Source: Comamonas sp. BIGb0152 (lineage in GTDB: Bacteria > Pseudomonadota > Gammaproteobacteria > Burkholderiales > Burkholderiaceae_C). Taken from it: 64,000 nt of DNA. The DNA lies in assembly GCF_024809975.1 (NCBI RefSeq), contig NZ_JANUDY010000003.1, positions 434,001 to 498,000 of the forward strand, written 5' to 3'. The notes beneath the pieces are model-generated. The model ran no database searches, was not told the origin of the DNA, and worked only from the letters and a program-made list of their open reading frames with translations. The translations under genes were made by a program, and so were the position numbers. Positions 56,250 through 64,000 of the stretch are shown here, one piece after another; position 1 is the stretch's first letter, and the number at the start of each line of letters is the position of its first letter.

Positions 56250-56453
56250 AGGAAAACGGGCTGAACCCCTCAATGGTGTTCAGCCCGTACCCTGCTAGAT
56301 CCACGACAGAAAGACCCGCCACAAACACCCCGTCAATCGTGGTGTCTGCGGCTTCCCTCCGCACATGCCGCCGTTGGTGTGGGAACCCGGACTTATTGTT
56401 GGCTTTGGTCCTGGTACCCGGGCGGCTTGCATCTCCCCTTGTGCTCAATGGCG
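56250..56453 (-). ncRNA. Candidate structured RNA (leader or small RNA) upstream of the two-component genes
   Basis: A perfect TATAAT lies at 56460-56465 on the minus strand. Downstream, three stems follow in order: GCCGCC/GGCGGC (56421-56426 with 56367-56372) enclosing a 12-bp imperfect stem (408-419 with 381-392, ten pairs); a 12-bp stem with two G-U pairs (56341-56352 with 56318-56329) and an 11-base loop; and the terminator at 56253-56288. The product would be about 200 nt. It matches no riboswitch, 6S, tmRNA, SRP or RNase P pattern I know. It could be a free small RNA or an attenuating leader of the response regulator gene 48 bp further on. Confidence 0.5.
56253..56288 (-). terminator. 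Strong terminator or attenuator before the response regulator gene
   Basis: ACGGGCTGAAC and GTTCAGCCCGT pair perfectly over 11 bp around an 11-base loop, followed by four T residues on the minus strand. No coding gene lies upstream of it on that strand before hpnD, so it must end a noncoding transcript or attenuate the two-component operon. Confidence 0.75.
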
Positions 56454-56781
56454 AACGCGATTATATGAAGCTCGACATGTCAATACCCAACAACTATTGC
56501 AACAAAAGACTTCTGCTCCTGCTGGCACACGCCTGCGCTGATCCAGCGCCAGTGCACAGTCTTTTGAATTTACTTGAATAAATGACTTTATTGATCCGCT
56601 TGCGCAGCCCATTCCAGCCAATGTCAACAAAGCTGTGCAAGCACTCACCCCGCTCCGGGTGGCCCTTTAGCCCGCGCTGCCGAGCCCCATAGAAGTGCCC
56701 AGCAAGGCGCCGCGATGACTTGCGCGTCTATCGCCGGGGTAATGTCCCCGGGCCTCTGGCCCATGGGACAATACGGCGCTT

Positions 56782-57624
56782 ATGACCACGCCCCAGCAGT
56801 ATGTTCAAAACAAGGCCGCAGCCTCCGGCAGCAGCTTTTACTATGCCTTCCTCTTCCTGCCCAAAGACCGGCGTGCGGCCATCACCGCCTTTTACGCCTT
56901 TTGCCGAGAGGTAGACGATGTGGTCGATGAGGTGACGGACCCAGGCGTGGCGGCGACCAAGCTGGCCTGGTGGCAAAGCGAGGTTCGCAAAAGCTTTGCC
57001 GGCCAGCCCAGCCACCCGGTCATGCTGGCGCTGATGCCGCATGCCAGCGCTTTCTCCATCCAGGCCGAGCATCTGCTGGCGGTGATTGAAGGCTGCCAGA
57101 TGGACCTGGAGCAGACGCGTTACCTCGATTTCCCCGGGCTGCAGCGCTACTGCCACCTGGTAGCAGGCGTGGTGGGCGAAGTGGCGGCCCGCATCTTTGG
57201 CCAGACCAGCCCGCAAACCACGCAGTACGCCCACAAGCTGGGGCTGGCGTTCCAGCTCACCAATATCATCCGCGACGTGGGCGAGGACGCAATGCGTGGC
57301 CGCATCTACCTGCCGGTCAATGAGCTGCAGCAGTTTGATGTCAAGGCGCACGAGGTGATTAACCGCAAATACTCGGACCGGTTTGAGGCGCTGATGCGCT
57401 TTCAGGCCCAGCGCGCCCACCAGCTCTATGACGAGGCCCTGGCCCTGTTGCCCCAAGCCGATTACCGCGCGCAAAAGCCCGGGCTGATGATGGCCAGCAT
57501 CTACCGCACCTTGCTGCGCGAGATCGAGCAGGACAAGTTCCAGGTGCTGCACCAGCGCGTCAGCCTGACCCCTCTGCGCAAGCTCTGGCTGGCCTGGCGC
57601 ATGCAAGCATTGGGCCGCATGTAA
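56782..57624 (+). CDS. hpnD: Presqualene diphosphate synthase HpnD
   Basis: HpnD joins two farnesyl diphosphates to presqualene diphosphate, the first step toward squalene for hopanoids. The 280-residue protein has the first aspartate-rich motif FCREVDDVVDEV, the Tyr-rich N-terminus SFYYAFLFLPKDRRAAITAF, and the second motif AFQLTNIIRDVGEDAMRGRI with YLPVNEL. The stop abuts the GTG start of hpnE with no spacer. Confidence 0.93.
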   Translation: MTTPQQYVQNKAAASGSSFYYAFLFLPKDRRAAITAFYAFCREVDDVVDEVTDPGVAATKLAWWQSEVRKSFAGQPSHPVMLALMPHASAFSIQAEHLLAVIEGCQMDLEQTRYLDFPGLQRYCHLVAGVVGEVAARIFGQTSPQTTQYAHKLGLAFQLTNIIRDVGEDAMRGRIYLPVNELQQFDVKAHEVINRKYSDRFEALMRFQAQRAHQLYDEALALLPQADYRAQKPGLMMASIYRTLLREIEQDKFQVLHQRVSLTPLRKLWLAWRMQALGRM

Positions 57625-58947
57625 GTGGCCCGCAGCCAACGTATCGCCGTGATCGGCGGCGGCTGGGCCGGCATGGCCGCTGCCGTTGAGCTGGCCGCGA
57701 ACAGCGCGCACCAGGTCACGGTCTGGGAATCCTCAGCCCACTGGGGCGGCCGCGCGCGCGGGCTGCCGCTGGCGCTGCCCGGCGGCGAGACGGTCACGGT
57801 CGACAACGGCCAGCACATTCTGATTGGTGCCTATACCGCCTGTCGCGCGCTGATGGAGCGGGTGGGCGTCAGCACCGATGCCTCCTTCAGCAAACGGCCC
57901 CTGGCCCTGCGCTACCCCGATGGCCGAGGCATTCGTTTTCCTGACCGACCCGCCCCCTGGGATGCCCTGATCGGCATCGCCACCGCCAAGGGCTGGTCTT
58001 TGCCAGAGCGCCTGCAACTGCTCGCCCGGGCGGCGCGCTGGCGGCGCCAGGGCTTTCGCTGCCCGCCCCAGGCCAGCGTGGCCGATCTCTGCGCCGGGCT
58101 GCCCCAGCGCTTGCTCGCGGAGTTTTTTGACCCGCTGTGCATCTCGGCGCTCAACACCCCCATCCACGAAGCCAGCGGCCAGGTCTTTTTGCGCGTGCTG
58201 CAAGACAGCCTGTTTGCGGTCGACAAAGGCTCGCACTTCTGGCTGCCCCTGGTGGACCTGGGCCGGCTCTTCCCCGAGGCTGCCGCCACCTGGCTGCAGG
58301 CCCGAGGCCATGACTGCCATCTGAGCGCGCGGGTGCAACAGCTGGGCATGGCAGAGTCCGGCTGGCAGATCAACGGACACCGCTATGACCAGGTGCTGCT
58401 GGCCTGCCCGCCCTGGGAAGCAGCGCGCCTCGTGCAAGCCGCCTTTGCCAACCCATCGGCCCCCGTTCCGGCGCACGCCAAGGCCCAGGCCTGGGCCGAT
58501 GCGGCCCAGCGCCTGGCGCACACGGCCATCGCCACCGTCTACGCCTGGAACCCGGCCCCCGGCGCCCAAGGCCACAGCCTGCCCGCGCCCTGGCTGGCGC
58601 TGGAGAGCAGCCCTGCGCAGCCGGCGCAGTTTGTGTTTGACCGCGCCCAGCTGGGCGACCCGGCCGGCCTGCTGGCCTTTGTCATCAGCACCAGCGATGG
58701 CGACCGCGCCGACATTGAGCAGCAGGTCATCGCCCAAGCGCAGGCCCAGCTGGGACTGGCGCTGCAACCGCTCAAAACCGTGGTGGAAAAGCGCGCCACC
58801 TTTGCCTGCACACCTGGCCTGCAACGCCCGGGGATGGTGATTGCGCCAAGCCTGATCGCCTGCGGTGACTATATCGACGGCCCCTACCCCGCCACCTTGG
58901 AAGGCGCCGTGCGCAGCGGCATTGCTGCAGCCCACGTGCTGGCCTGA
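57625..58947 (+). CDS. hpnE: Hydroxysqualene dehydroxylase HpnE
   Basis: HpnE is an FAD-dependent amine-oxidase-fold enzyme that reduces hydroxysqualene to squalene. The 440-residue protein starts with GTG directly after the hpnD stop and has the Rossmann motif IAVIGGGWAGMAAAVELA, then WESSAHWGGRARG, and the C-terminal FAD motif ACGDYIDGPYPATLEGAVRS. No squalene-hopene cyclase gene lies in the window. Confidence 0.92.
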   Translation: MARSQRIAVIGGGWAGMAAAVELAANSAHQVTVWESSAHWGGRARGLPLALPGGETVTVDNGQHILIGAYTACRALMERVGVSTDASFSKRPLALRYPDGRGIRFPDRPAPWDALIGIATAKGWSLPERLQLLARAARWRRQGFRCPPQASVADLCAGLPQRLLAEFFDPLCISALNTPIHEASGQVFLRVLQDSLFAVDKGSHFWLPLVDLGRLFPEAAATWLQARGHDCHLSARVQQLGMAESGWQINGHRYDQVLLACPPWEAARLVQAAFANPSAPVPAHAKAQAWADAAQRLAHTAIATVYAWNPAPGAQGHSLPAPWLALESSPAQPAQFVFDRAQLGDPAGLLAFVISTSDGDRADIEQQVIAQAQAQLGLALQPLKTVVEKRATFACTPGLQRPGMVIAPSLIACGDYIDGPYPATLEGAVRSGIAAAHVLA

Positions 58948-58954
58948 AAAGCCC

Positions 58955-59890
58955 TCAGACCTTGCCCACAGGCCGGCGCCAGGGTGCGCCATGCGCAAAC
59001 TGCGCAAGCACCCAGTCGCGCCAGGCGCTGGATGCGGCGCTGCTCCATTGGCTGGACGGCCGCACCAAGTAAATGCCAGCATCGGCCTGCAGCTGCCAAG
59101 CCGGCAATACCTCCAGCAAATGCCCCGCCGCCACCTCCGGGCCCAGCAGCCAATCGCCGCCGGCGATGATGCCCAGCCCTTGGCGTGCCGCCACCAGCAA
59201 GGCCTCGTTGTCGTTGCTCACCATGCTGGCGCGGATGCTGATCGCGCAGGATTCGCCCTCACGCGAAAACTGCCACTGCGGGTAGCTGCGCAGCCCGGTA
59301 AAGCCCAGGCAGTGGTGGCCGGCCAAGTCTTGTGGGGTTTGTGGCCAACCATGCGCGGCCAGATAACTGGGCGCGGCACAAACCAGGCGCCGGTGCTCGC
59401 ACAGCCGCGTGGCGACCAGGCTGCTGTCCGCCAGCGAGCCAATGCGGATGGCCGCATCAAAGCGCTCACCAATGATGTCGACAAAGCGCTCCGCATACTC
59501 CACATCCAGCACCACCTGCGGATGGGCTTTGGCAAAGGCGGCCACCATGGGGCTGAGCCAGCGCCGGCCCATGCTGGCGGGCAGCGACAGCCGTAGCGAG
59601 CCACGCACCACGGCCGCCGCCTCGCTGGCCTGGCGCTGGGCCTGGTCCAGCAAGGCCAGGGCCTCGCGCACCCGGGCCACAAAATGCTGGCCCTCACTGG
59701 TAAAGCGCAGCTTGCGGGTCGAGCGCTCCAGCAGCCGAATGCCCAACCGCGCCTCCAGCGCCGTCAGCCTTTTGGACAGCACCGTCGGATGGCGCTGCAG
59801 CTGCGCAGCCGCCGCCACAAACGATCCGGCATCAAACACCGCCAGCAGGGTGCTGAGTTCATCGGCGTGTTGGCTGTCGAGCAGGGGCAT
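58955..59890 (-). CDS. LysR-family transcriptional regulator
   Basis: This 311-residue regulator has a winged helix at residues 8-65 (DELSTLLAVFDAGSFVAAAA, PTVLSKRLTALEARLGIRLL) and a substrate-binding domain from about residue 90 (RGSLRLSLPASMGRRWLSPM). It converges on hpnE with only seven bases between. Its upstream side is the AT-rich island, and the adjacent genes there do not suggest a target. Confidence 0.9.
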   Translation of the reverse strand: MPLLDSQHADELSTLLAVFDAGSFVAAAAQLQRHPTVLSKRLTALEARLGIRLLERSTRKLRFTSEGQHFVARVREALALLDQAQRQASEAAAVVRGSLRLSLPASMGRRWLSPMVAAFAKAHPQVVLDVEYAERFVDIIGERFDAAIRIGSLADSSLVATRLCEHRRLVCAAPSYLAAHGWPQTPQDLAGHHCLGFTGLRSYPQWQFSREGESCAISIRASMVSNDNEALLVAARQGLGIIAGGDWLLGPEVAAGHLLEVLPAWQLQADAGIYLVRPSSQWSSAASSAWRDWVLAQFAHGAPWRRPVGKV

Positions 59891-60554
59891 GGTGGCGGGG
59901 TGGAGTGGGTGGTGCCCGGACTATAGGGCAGAGAACTGCATGCGCGCCATTGGCTCGTGCGGATGGACGCTCTCCGCACTTGTCTGCGATTGCGTGTCGG
60001 CGATCAATCAATGTGGGAAGTCGGGGGAAGTGGCTTATTGGTTTTTTCGACAACCCTCTTCATGTTCCAAGCAATTTTTTCTTTTTTCGTTTCTTATCAA
60101 TATGAGTTTTTTGTTATGAATTACTGCATGCGTCACTTTTCCATCGCTCATGGAAGGCTCAAAATAGCGCAACATCTTCAATGATGTCGCATATTTCCCC
60201 ATTTCCTTTTTCATATTTGTTTATGTAGTGCATGGGGAAAAGACGCAGATGCAATCGGCATTATTTAAATTGCTTTCAACATCCCGAATTAAAAAAGGCA
60301 CCGAAAGAAACTTACAAATAAATTTTTCATTGTAATAATTATTGCAGCAATCTGCGACTCATAATGATGATTATTTACCCCTATCCGCATGCGACTCCTA
60401 CAACCGAATTATATTACATACATTATCATCTGCCCGCGAATTCTTCAAATCCCTCGATAAAATTGAAATAATACATGATTGATTAATTTTTTAATTGTAT
60501 TTGAGATTTTAACCTAGATTAATTCTGCACTGATAGTATAAAAAAAATAATATA
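59891..60554. other. AT-rich non-coding island between the LysR gene and the immunity-like gene
   Basis: From about 60040 the base composition drops sharply and stays AT-rich. All frames are closed at short intervals. One minus-strand snippet reads MYYFNFIEGFEEFAGR followed by a stop, and GAGTCGCA occurs twice about 40 bp apart (rc near 60390 and 60355). The region may be debris from exchanged RHS tip and immunity cassettes, but no orphan domain can be named. Confidence 0.45.
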
Positions 60555-60944
60555 CTACCGCAGCTTCTTGATATTTTCAAATAAAAAATAAACACAACTA
60601 AGCAAAATAGACAGGCATAACTCCGGATAAATTAGCAACCCAATCTGACCAACTGAAAACCCACTCCTCGCAACGGAGGAAATTAACAATAAAACCGGAA
60701 TTAATGCAATTACATAGAAAATCATAAAAATCTCCGCACGCTTCACCACAAATATGTATATTAAAATAAAAGCATTCAAAAAATAAAATATTATTCTTGA
60801 CATTTCCATATAAAATTGAAATGGATCTATTTTTAATATCCTCAGGCCACTATTTATTTCGTAATTTAATCCTATAGCAAGGTTAGCAATAGGAGCAATA
60901 ATTATTACGAACGCCATGAAAACGAAGACTTTGCAAGCATTCAT
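60555..60944 (-). CDS. Four-helix membrane protein, probable immunity protein for the RHS toxin tip
   Basis: This 129-residue protein (MNACKVFVFMAFVIIIAPIA start) begins at the ATG at 60944, which shares one base with the TAA stop of the RHS gene (TAATG). It has four hydrophobic helices (about 6-26, 52-72, 78-98, 108-126) and a basic end (FENIKKLR). GC content by eye is about 30%, far below the genome. A small gene directly after an RHS gene is the usual place of the cognate immunity gene. Its membrane location suggests that the toxin acts at the inner membrane or in the periplasm. It is not recognised as a known immunity family. Confidence 0.68.
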   Translation of the reverse strand: MNACKVFVFMAFVIIIAPIANLAIGLNYEINSGLRILKIDPFQFYMEMSRIIFYFLNAFILIYIFVVKRAEIFMIFYVIALIPVLLLISSVARSGFSVGQIGLLIYPELCLSILLSCVYFLFENIKKLR

Positions 60945-63900
60945 TATGTAATCCCATACTTCTGATAACACTGTTCTTTTGGAATTGACCCTGCTGCCGC
61001 GCCAATTCCCCCAACGCTTCTAGCTGCTCCACTGAGCGTTGATGCACACGCCAAACAATCAACGATAGTAGTGCTTATATCCGCGCAACTACACCCCGTC
61101 GTATTCTCTACGAGAGCATGACAATTAGATTGATCCTTTTTCCAATCTTTAGGCTCTTTTTGCCGACCTTCAATTTCCACTCCTGATCCATCAGGTTTCG
61201 CAGTATAAGGTGGCACTTGACAGTTTGTTCCTGTGCATATCCCAGGTTTTCTAGTACCAGGAGCATCGCCGATGTTGGGAGACGCAGGCAGCATTGGAAA
61301 TAGTCCCAGCGGATCGCTAAGCGAATTGGGGCTATTTAATACATAGGAAAACGTATTAAAGTTTTTTTCATTTCCAATTGGATCTTGATTGATATATCCG
61401 CCTATGCCCGACTCATAATACCGATGCCGGTTGTAATAAAGCCCCGTCTTCCCATCCGCATGCTGCCCCGGTAGCCGAATCGGCTGGTACAGATCGCTCG
61501 GGTTGTGCTCCGCCCGCACATTCCCCCAAGCGTCCAGTTGCACCGCCCAGTCCAGCCGGCTGTCTTCCCGGATCAGCGCATTGGGCGTTCCCAGGTGGTC
61601 GCAGAGGTAGTGGCGGATCTCGACTTTTTCTGCAGCTTCTTTGCGTTGGTCGCTCAACGTTTGCTCGTACTCCTGCAGCTGCTCGCGCATAAAGATCTGC
61701 ACGTCCTTGGACATGGACTTAAAGGCGATGTTCTGAGGCAGAGTGGTGCTGAGTGCTTTGATATCTGCCAGGGCGCTGCGCAGCGCGTCTTGCACCACGC
61801 CTGGTGAGGTGTTGGCCAGCAGTGCATCGCCCAGGTCTGGCGCGGCTTTGGTGGCTCTGCGCAGCTGGATGAGTGGGGTAAACGACCCTGGCTCGTAGAT
61901 GGTGTGGATGACTTCTGGTTGGGCTGCACCTTCGTCATCTTTCGCGTTGGCGCTGTTGAAGCGCTCGGTGTGGATGAGGCGGTCGCCGTCCCAGCCGAAG
62001 TAGTCTGTTTCGCTTAAGTCACCTGATTCTGAGTTGGCCGGCATGTTGTATTTGGCTAGTCGCCGTCCAAAGGCGTCGTAGCGATACTGCTGGGCGGTCT
62101 GTTTTTCGTTTTCTGTGACGACTACCTGCACCAGCTGGTTGCCACTGTCATACATCAGCTCCAGCTTGCGGCCCGTGGCCTCGTCCAAACTCTGTACTCG
62201 ATTGCCTCGGCTGTCATATTGGTAGTGGATCTTTGCGCCTTGGCAGCTCGCGTCTTCCTGGTTTTCGTAATAGGCCACGCGGTTGCCGGCCCAGCGTTTG
62301 CTGGTGTGCAGCGGCTGATTTTGAGTCGGGTCTGGGTCCGCTTGGAGCGGGTTGAAGTCGCTGCGCAGCAGCTGCTCTTTGGTGATGGGGTTGGCTTGTG
62401 CAGCGGCGCGTTGCTGGGCTCTGAGGCGGTCGGTTTCGTTGAGGTGGCCGGTGATGGCGTCTGTTGCGGTGGGCCGGGTTTCGGGCCCGGCGATGGGCAG
62501 CCGGTTGCCTGCCGGGTCAAACTGCCAGCGCTGTGATCCGGCATGGGGTGTGTGGGCGCCTGTTAAGCGCCCTGCTGCATCGTAGGCAAAGCGGCTGATG
62601 CCGGCGTGGCTGCGCATGCTGACCATTTGGCCCAGGCTGTCGTAGTAATACTGCCGGGCGGTCATGGCGCCGAGCAGGGTTGGCGGGACGCGGGTGGTAG
62701 TAGCACCGCCTTGGGATGCACCTGGGATGGAGAGCATGTCATCCAGCGCACTGCCTTGCTCCAGGCCCATCCACTGCATCGTTTCCATGCGCCCGGCACT
62801 GTCCCAGCTGATCTTGCGGTAAAGCGGTTTGGCGGTGTTCTCACCAGGTGTTTGGCTCTTGATATCGGTGAGGACTTGGCGGTGAATCTCTCGGTGCAGC
62901 GCGTCGCGCTCAAAGTTGACGAGGCTCTCGCCTTGCCAGGTGATGTCGTGCACGTGGCCCGCGCCGTAGAGCAGGTAGCCGACGTCACCCAGGCCTTGCA
63001 GCTGGCTCGACTGGCGGTGGCCCAGGGCGTCTAGCTGGTGGCTAATGCGGTGTTCAAACTCGATCTCGGGGGTAAAGAACCGGTTTTGCAGCTCGTCTTG
63101 GGTAGGGGTTTTGTAGAGGCGCTGGACTTCACCAACGACCCGGCCTGCAGCATCGCGTTCGATGACCGCTTGGCTTTGCAAGACTCCTTCTTGGTTCTGG
63201 CCTTGGCTTGGATTAGGGCTTGGGCCTTCGGCGTCGTTTTCTCTTTGGTGCCACACGCTCGCCTGCAGAAGCTCGCCCACTTTGCCCCATTCGTAGCGCT
63301 GGGTGGTGGCTGGGAGCAGCTCGGTTGCTGGCAGATGGCGGGCGGCGAGTTGGCCGCTGATAGTCCATTCGTAGTGGCTGATGTGCGTAGCCAAGCTTTG
63401 CTCTGCAGCCCAGCCGTCTGAGGATTGCGTGAGCTGACCGGCGGCGTCGTATTCGTAGCTTTGCACCCGGGCCTCAAACCCAGTTTCTTGCGTCAAGCGG
63501 TCCATCACATCCCAGCTAAAACGGGTGTGCTCGCCGTTCTCGTTGGTGAGCTGGGTCAGGCGGCCGGCGGTATCGTAGACAAAGCCTAAATGCTGACCTG
63601 CATGGCTGCGGCTGGTGAGGCGGCCCCACAGGTCATAGGCCATGCGCACACTGGCGGCGGTGGTGCTGATGGGAGTTTTGCTGTTCTTGTCATCACTGCG
63701 CCCGGCCTTTACCTCTACCACCTGGCCCCGGGCGTCGTAGGTGTAGTGCTCCATGCTCCCATCGGGGTAGTAAACGGATCGCAGCTGATCCTGCTCGTTG
63801 TATTGGTAGCTCACCCGCTCGTCCAGCGCATTGCGCACCGCCTCGGTCTGGCCCCAGCGGTTGTATTCGTAGTGGGTGCTGTGGCCTGAGCAGTCGGTGT

Positions 63901-64000
63901 AGCTGGCGGTCTGGCCGGTGGGGGTGTAGGCGATATGTTTGTCGCGGCCGTTGGCATCGGTGATGCGGATGGGCTTGTCGGCGTTGGCGCGGATCGCCAG
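60944..64000 (-). CDS. RHS-repeat polymorphic toxin protein (5' end outside window)
   Basis: The visible 1018 residues are the C-terminal part of a large RHS/YD-repeat protein, which forms a shell around a C-terminal toxin. YD repeats recur through the first 450 residues (YDARGQVVEVKAGR, YDLWGRLTSRSHAG, YDTAGRLTQLTNEN, YDAAGRLTGAHTPH). The core ends with YLCDHLGTPNALIREDSRLD, RLPGQHADGKTGLYYNRHRY and the DPIG-to-DPLG self-cleavage motif pair. A variable tip of 118 residues follows. An interrupted segment (about 60 residues around ALRSALADIKALSTTLPQNI) is inserted in the core. The frame is open to the right edge, so the N-terminus and any PAAR or signal part are outside. Confidence 0.93.
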   Translation of the reverse strand: MAIRANADKPIRITDANGRDKHIAYTPTGQTASYTDCSGHSTHYEYNRWGQTEAVRNALDERVSYQYNEQDQLRSVYYPDGSMEHYTYDARGQVVEVKAGRSDDKNSKTPISTTAASVRMAYDLWGRLTSRSHAGQHLGFVYDTAGRLTQLTNENGEHTRFSWDVMDRLTQETGFEARVQSYEYDAAGQLTQSSDGWAAEQSLATHISHYEWTISGQLAARHLPATELLPATTQRYEWGKVGELLQASVWHQRENDAEGPSPNPSQGQNQEGVLQSQAVIERDAAGRVVGEVQRLYKTPTQDELQNRFFTPEIEFEHRISHQLDALGHRQSSQLQGLGDVGYLLYGAGHVHDITWQGESLVNFERDALHREIHRQVLTDIKSQTPGENTAKPLYRKISWDSAGRMETMQWMGLEQGSALDDMLSIPGASQGGATTTRVPPTLLGAMTARQYYYDSLGQMVSMRSHAGISRFAYDAAGRLTGAHTPHAGSQRWQFDPAGNRLPIAGPETRPTATDAITGHLNETDRLRAQQRAAAQANPITKEQLLRSDFNPLQADPDPTQNQPLHTSKRWAGNRVAYYENQEDASCQGAKIHYQYDSRGNRVQSLDEATGRKLELMYDSGNQLVQVVVTENEKQTAQQYRYDAFGRRLAKYNMPANSESGDLSETDYFGWDGDRLIHTERFNSANAKDDEGAAQPEVIHTIYEPGSFTPLIQLRRATKAAPDLGDALLANTSPGVVQDALRSALADIKALSTTLPQNIAFKSMSKDVQIFMREQLQEYEQTLSDQRKEAAEKVEIRHYLCDHLGTPNALIREDSRLDWAVQLDAWGNVRAEHNPSDLYQPIRLPGQHADGKTGLYYNRHRYYESGIGGYINQDPIGNEKNFNTFSYVLNSPNSLSDPLGLFPMLPASPNIGDAPGTRKPGICTGTNCQVPPYTAKPDGSGVEIEGRQKEPKDWKKDQSNCHALVENTTGCSCADISTTIVDCLACASTLSGAARSVGGIGAAAGSIPKEQCYQKYGIT
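60947..61300 (-). other. Variable C-terminal tip (candidate toxin domain) of the RHS protein
   Basis: This 118-residue tip follows DPLGL directly. It starts FPMLPASPNIGDAPGTRKPG and has eight cysteines in pairs (CTGTNC, NCHALVENTTGCSC, DCLAC) plus a final one. A glycine- and alanine-rich hydrophobic stretch (STLSGAARSVGGIGAAAG) lies near the end. It is not recognised as a known nuclease, deaminase or ADP-ribosyltransferase; no obvious catalytic motif is visible. Codon use turns AT-rich from about 61400 onward, before the tip begins. Together with a membrane immunity-like protein, a membrane-active or disulfide-stabilised effector is a reasonable guess. Confidence 0.55.

Noticed and set aside
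56380..56400. Similarity of AAGTCCGGGTTCC to the RNase P RNA signature
   Set aside because: Only this short piece matches; the other conserved blocks of RNase P RNA and its length are missing.
56203..56448. N-terminal extension of the response regulator
   Set aside because: The frame is open, but receiver domains start at MRILLVEDD, and the extension runs through a terminator and structured RNA hairpins.
59957..60184. Small plus-strand frame of 75 codons
   Set aside because: It runs from the LysR promoter region into AT-rich DNA without ribosome binding site or recognisable sequence.

Overview
The window is high-GC DNA (clearly above 60% except in a few islands) from a betaproteobacterium. 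The Burkholderiales-style gene stock, with several Bug-type tripartite tricarboxylate substrate-binding proteins, a porin of the Burkholderiales Porin_4 type, a YeeN-like YebC paralogue and the tig-clpP-clpX-lon block, points to the Comamonadaceae, most likely Comamonas or a close relative. The genus is an inference from gene content and protein style, not from a search.

Layout. 1-5440 (minus): a nucleoside-type BMP/ABC uptake operon with a LysR regulator at its head. 5529-8371 (minus): a membrane PAS-GGDEF protein with a degenerate active site, then a Crp/Fnr regulator with an FNR box in front of it. 8579-9770 (plus): a porin behind a consensus sigma-54 promoter. 9821-13741: PsiF, a YebC paralogue, a small membrane protein, MurI, a YgjP-type metallohydrolase and a conserved hypothetical protein. 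14241-17849 (minus): a 1202-residue exported repeat protein. 18511-24848: a TerB-like protein, then an operon of four exported proteins (cupin-carboxymuconolactone decarboxylase fusion, lipoprotein hydrolase, dienelactone-hydrolase-like protein, flavodoxin) divergent from a LysR regulator. 24845-34481: an IclR regulator divergent from an eight-gene plus-strand run (cyclase/hydrolase, acyl-CoA ligase, acyl-CoA dehydrogenase, SDR, two solute-binding proteins, ene-reductase, lipoprotein), which looks like uptake and CoA-dependent degradation of an organic acid.

36256-43902 (minus): a tRNA cluster (Gly x4, Cys, Leu) with a 116-bp tandem duplication, then lon, clpX, clpP and tig, the protein quality-control block, and a second tRNA-Leu. 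44057-48677 (minus): an RND efflux pump (adaptor plus pump) behind a sigma-70 promoter that overlaps a TetR-type palindrome. hpnC (48721) and hpnD-hpnE (56782-58947) would together make squalene for hopanoids. Between them lie a DegP-type protease, a TPP-dependent enzyme with a Bug binding protein, and a QseBC-like two-component system. The DNA in front of that system has all the marks of a structured RNA of about 200 nt ending in a terminator.

59891-64000: an AT-rich island carrying the 3' end of a large RHS gene (truncated by the window edge). The RHS protein ends in a cysteine-rich variable tip of about 118 residues after the DPxG motif, followed by a one-base-overlapping gene for a small four-helix membrane protein, a likely immunity protein. 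This polymorphic toxin-immunity pair is the best candidate for an undescribed system. No insertion sequence, CRISPR array, integrase or replication origin was seen.
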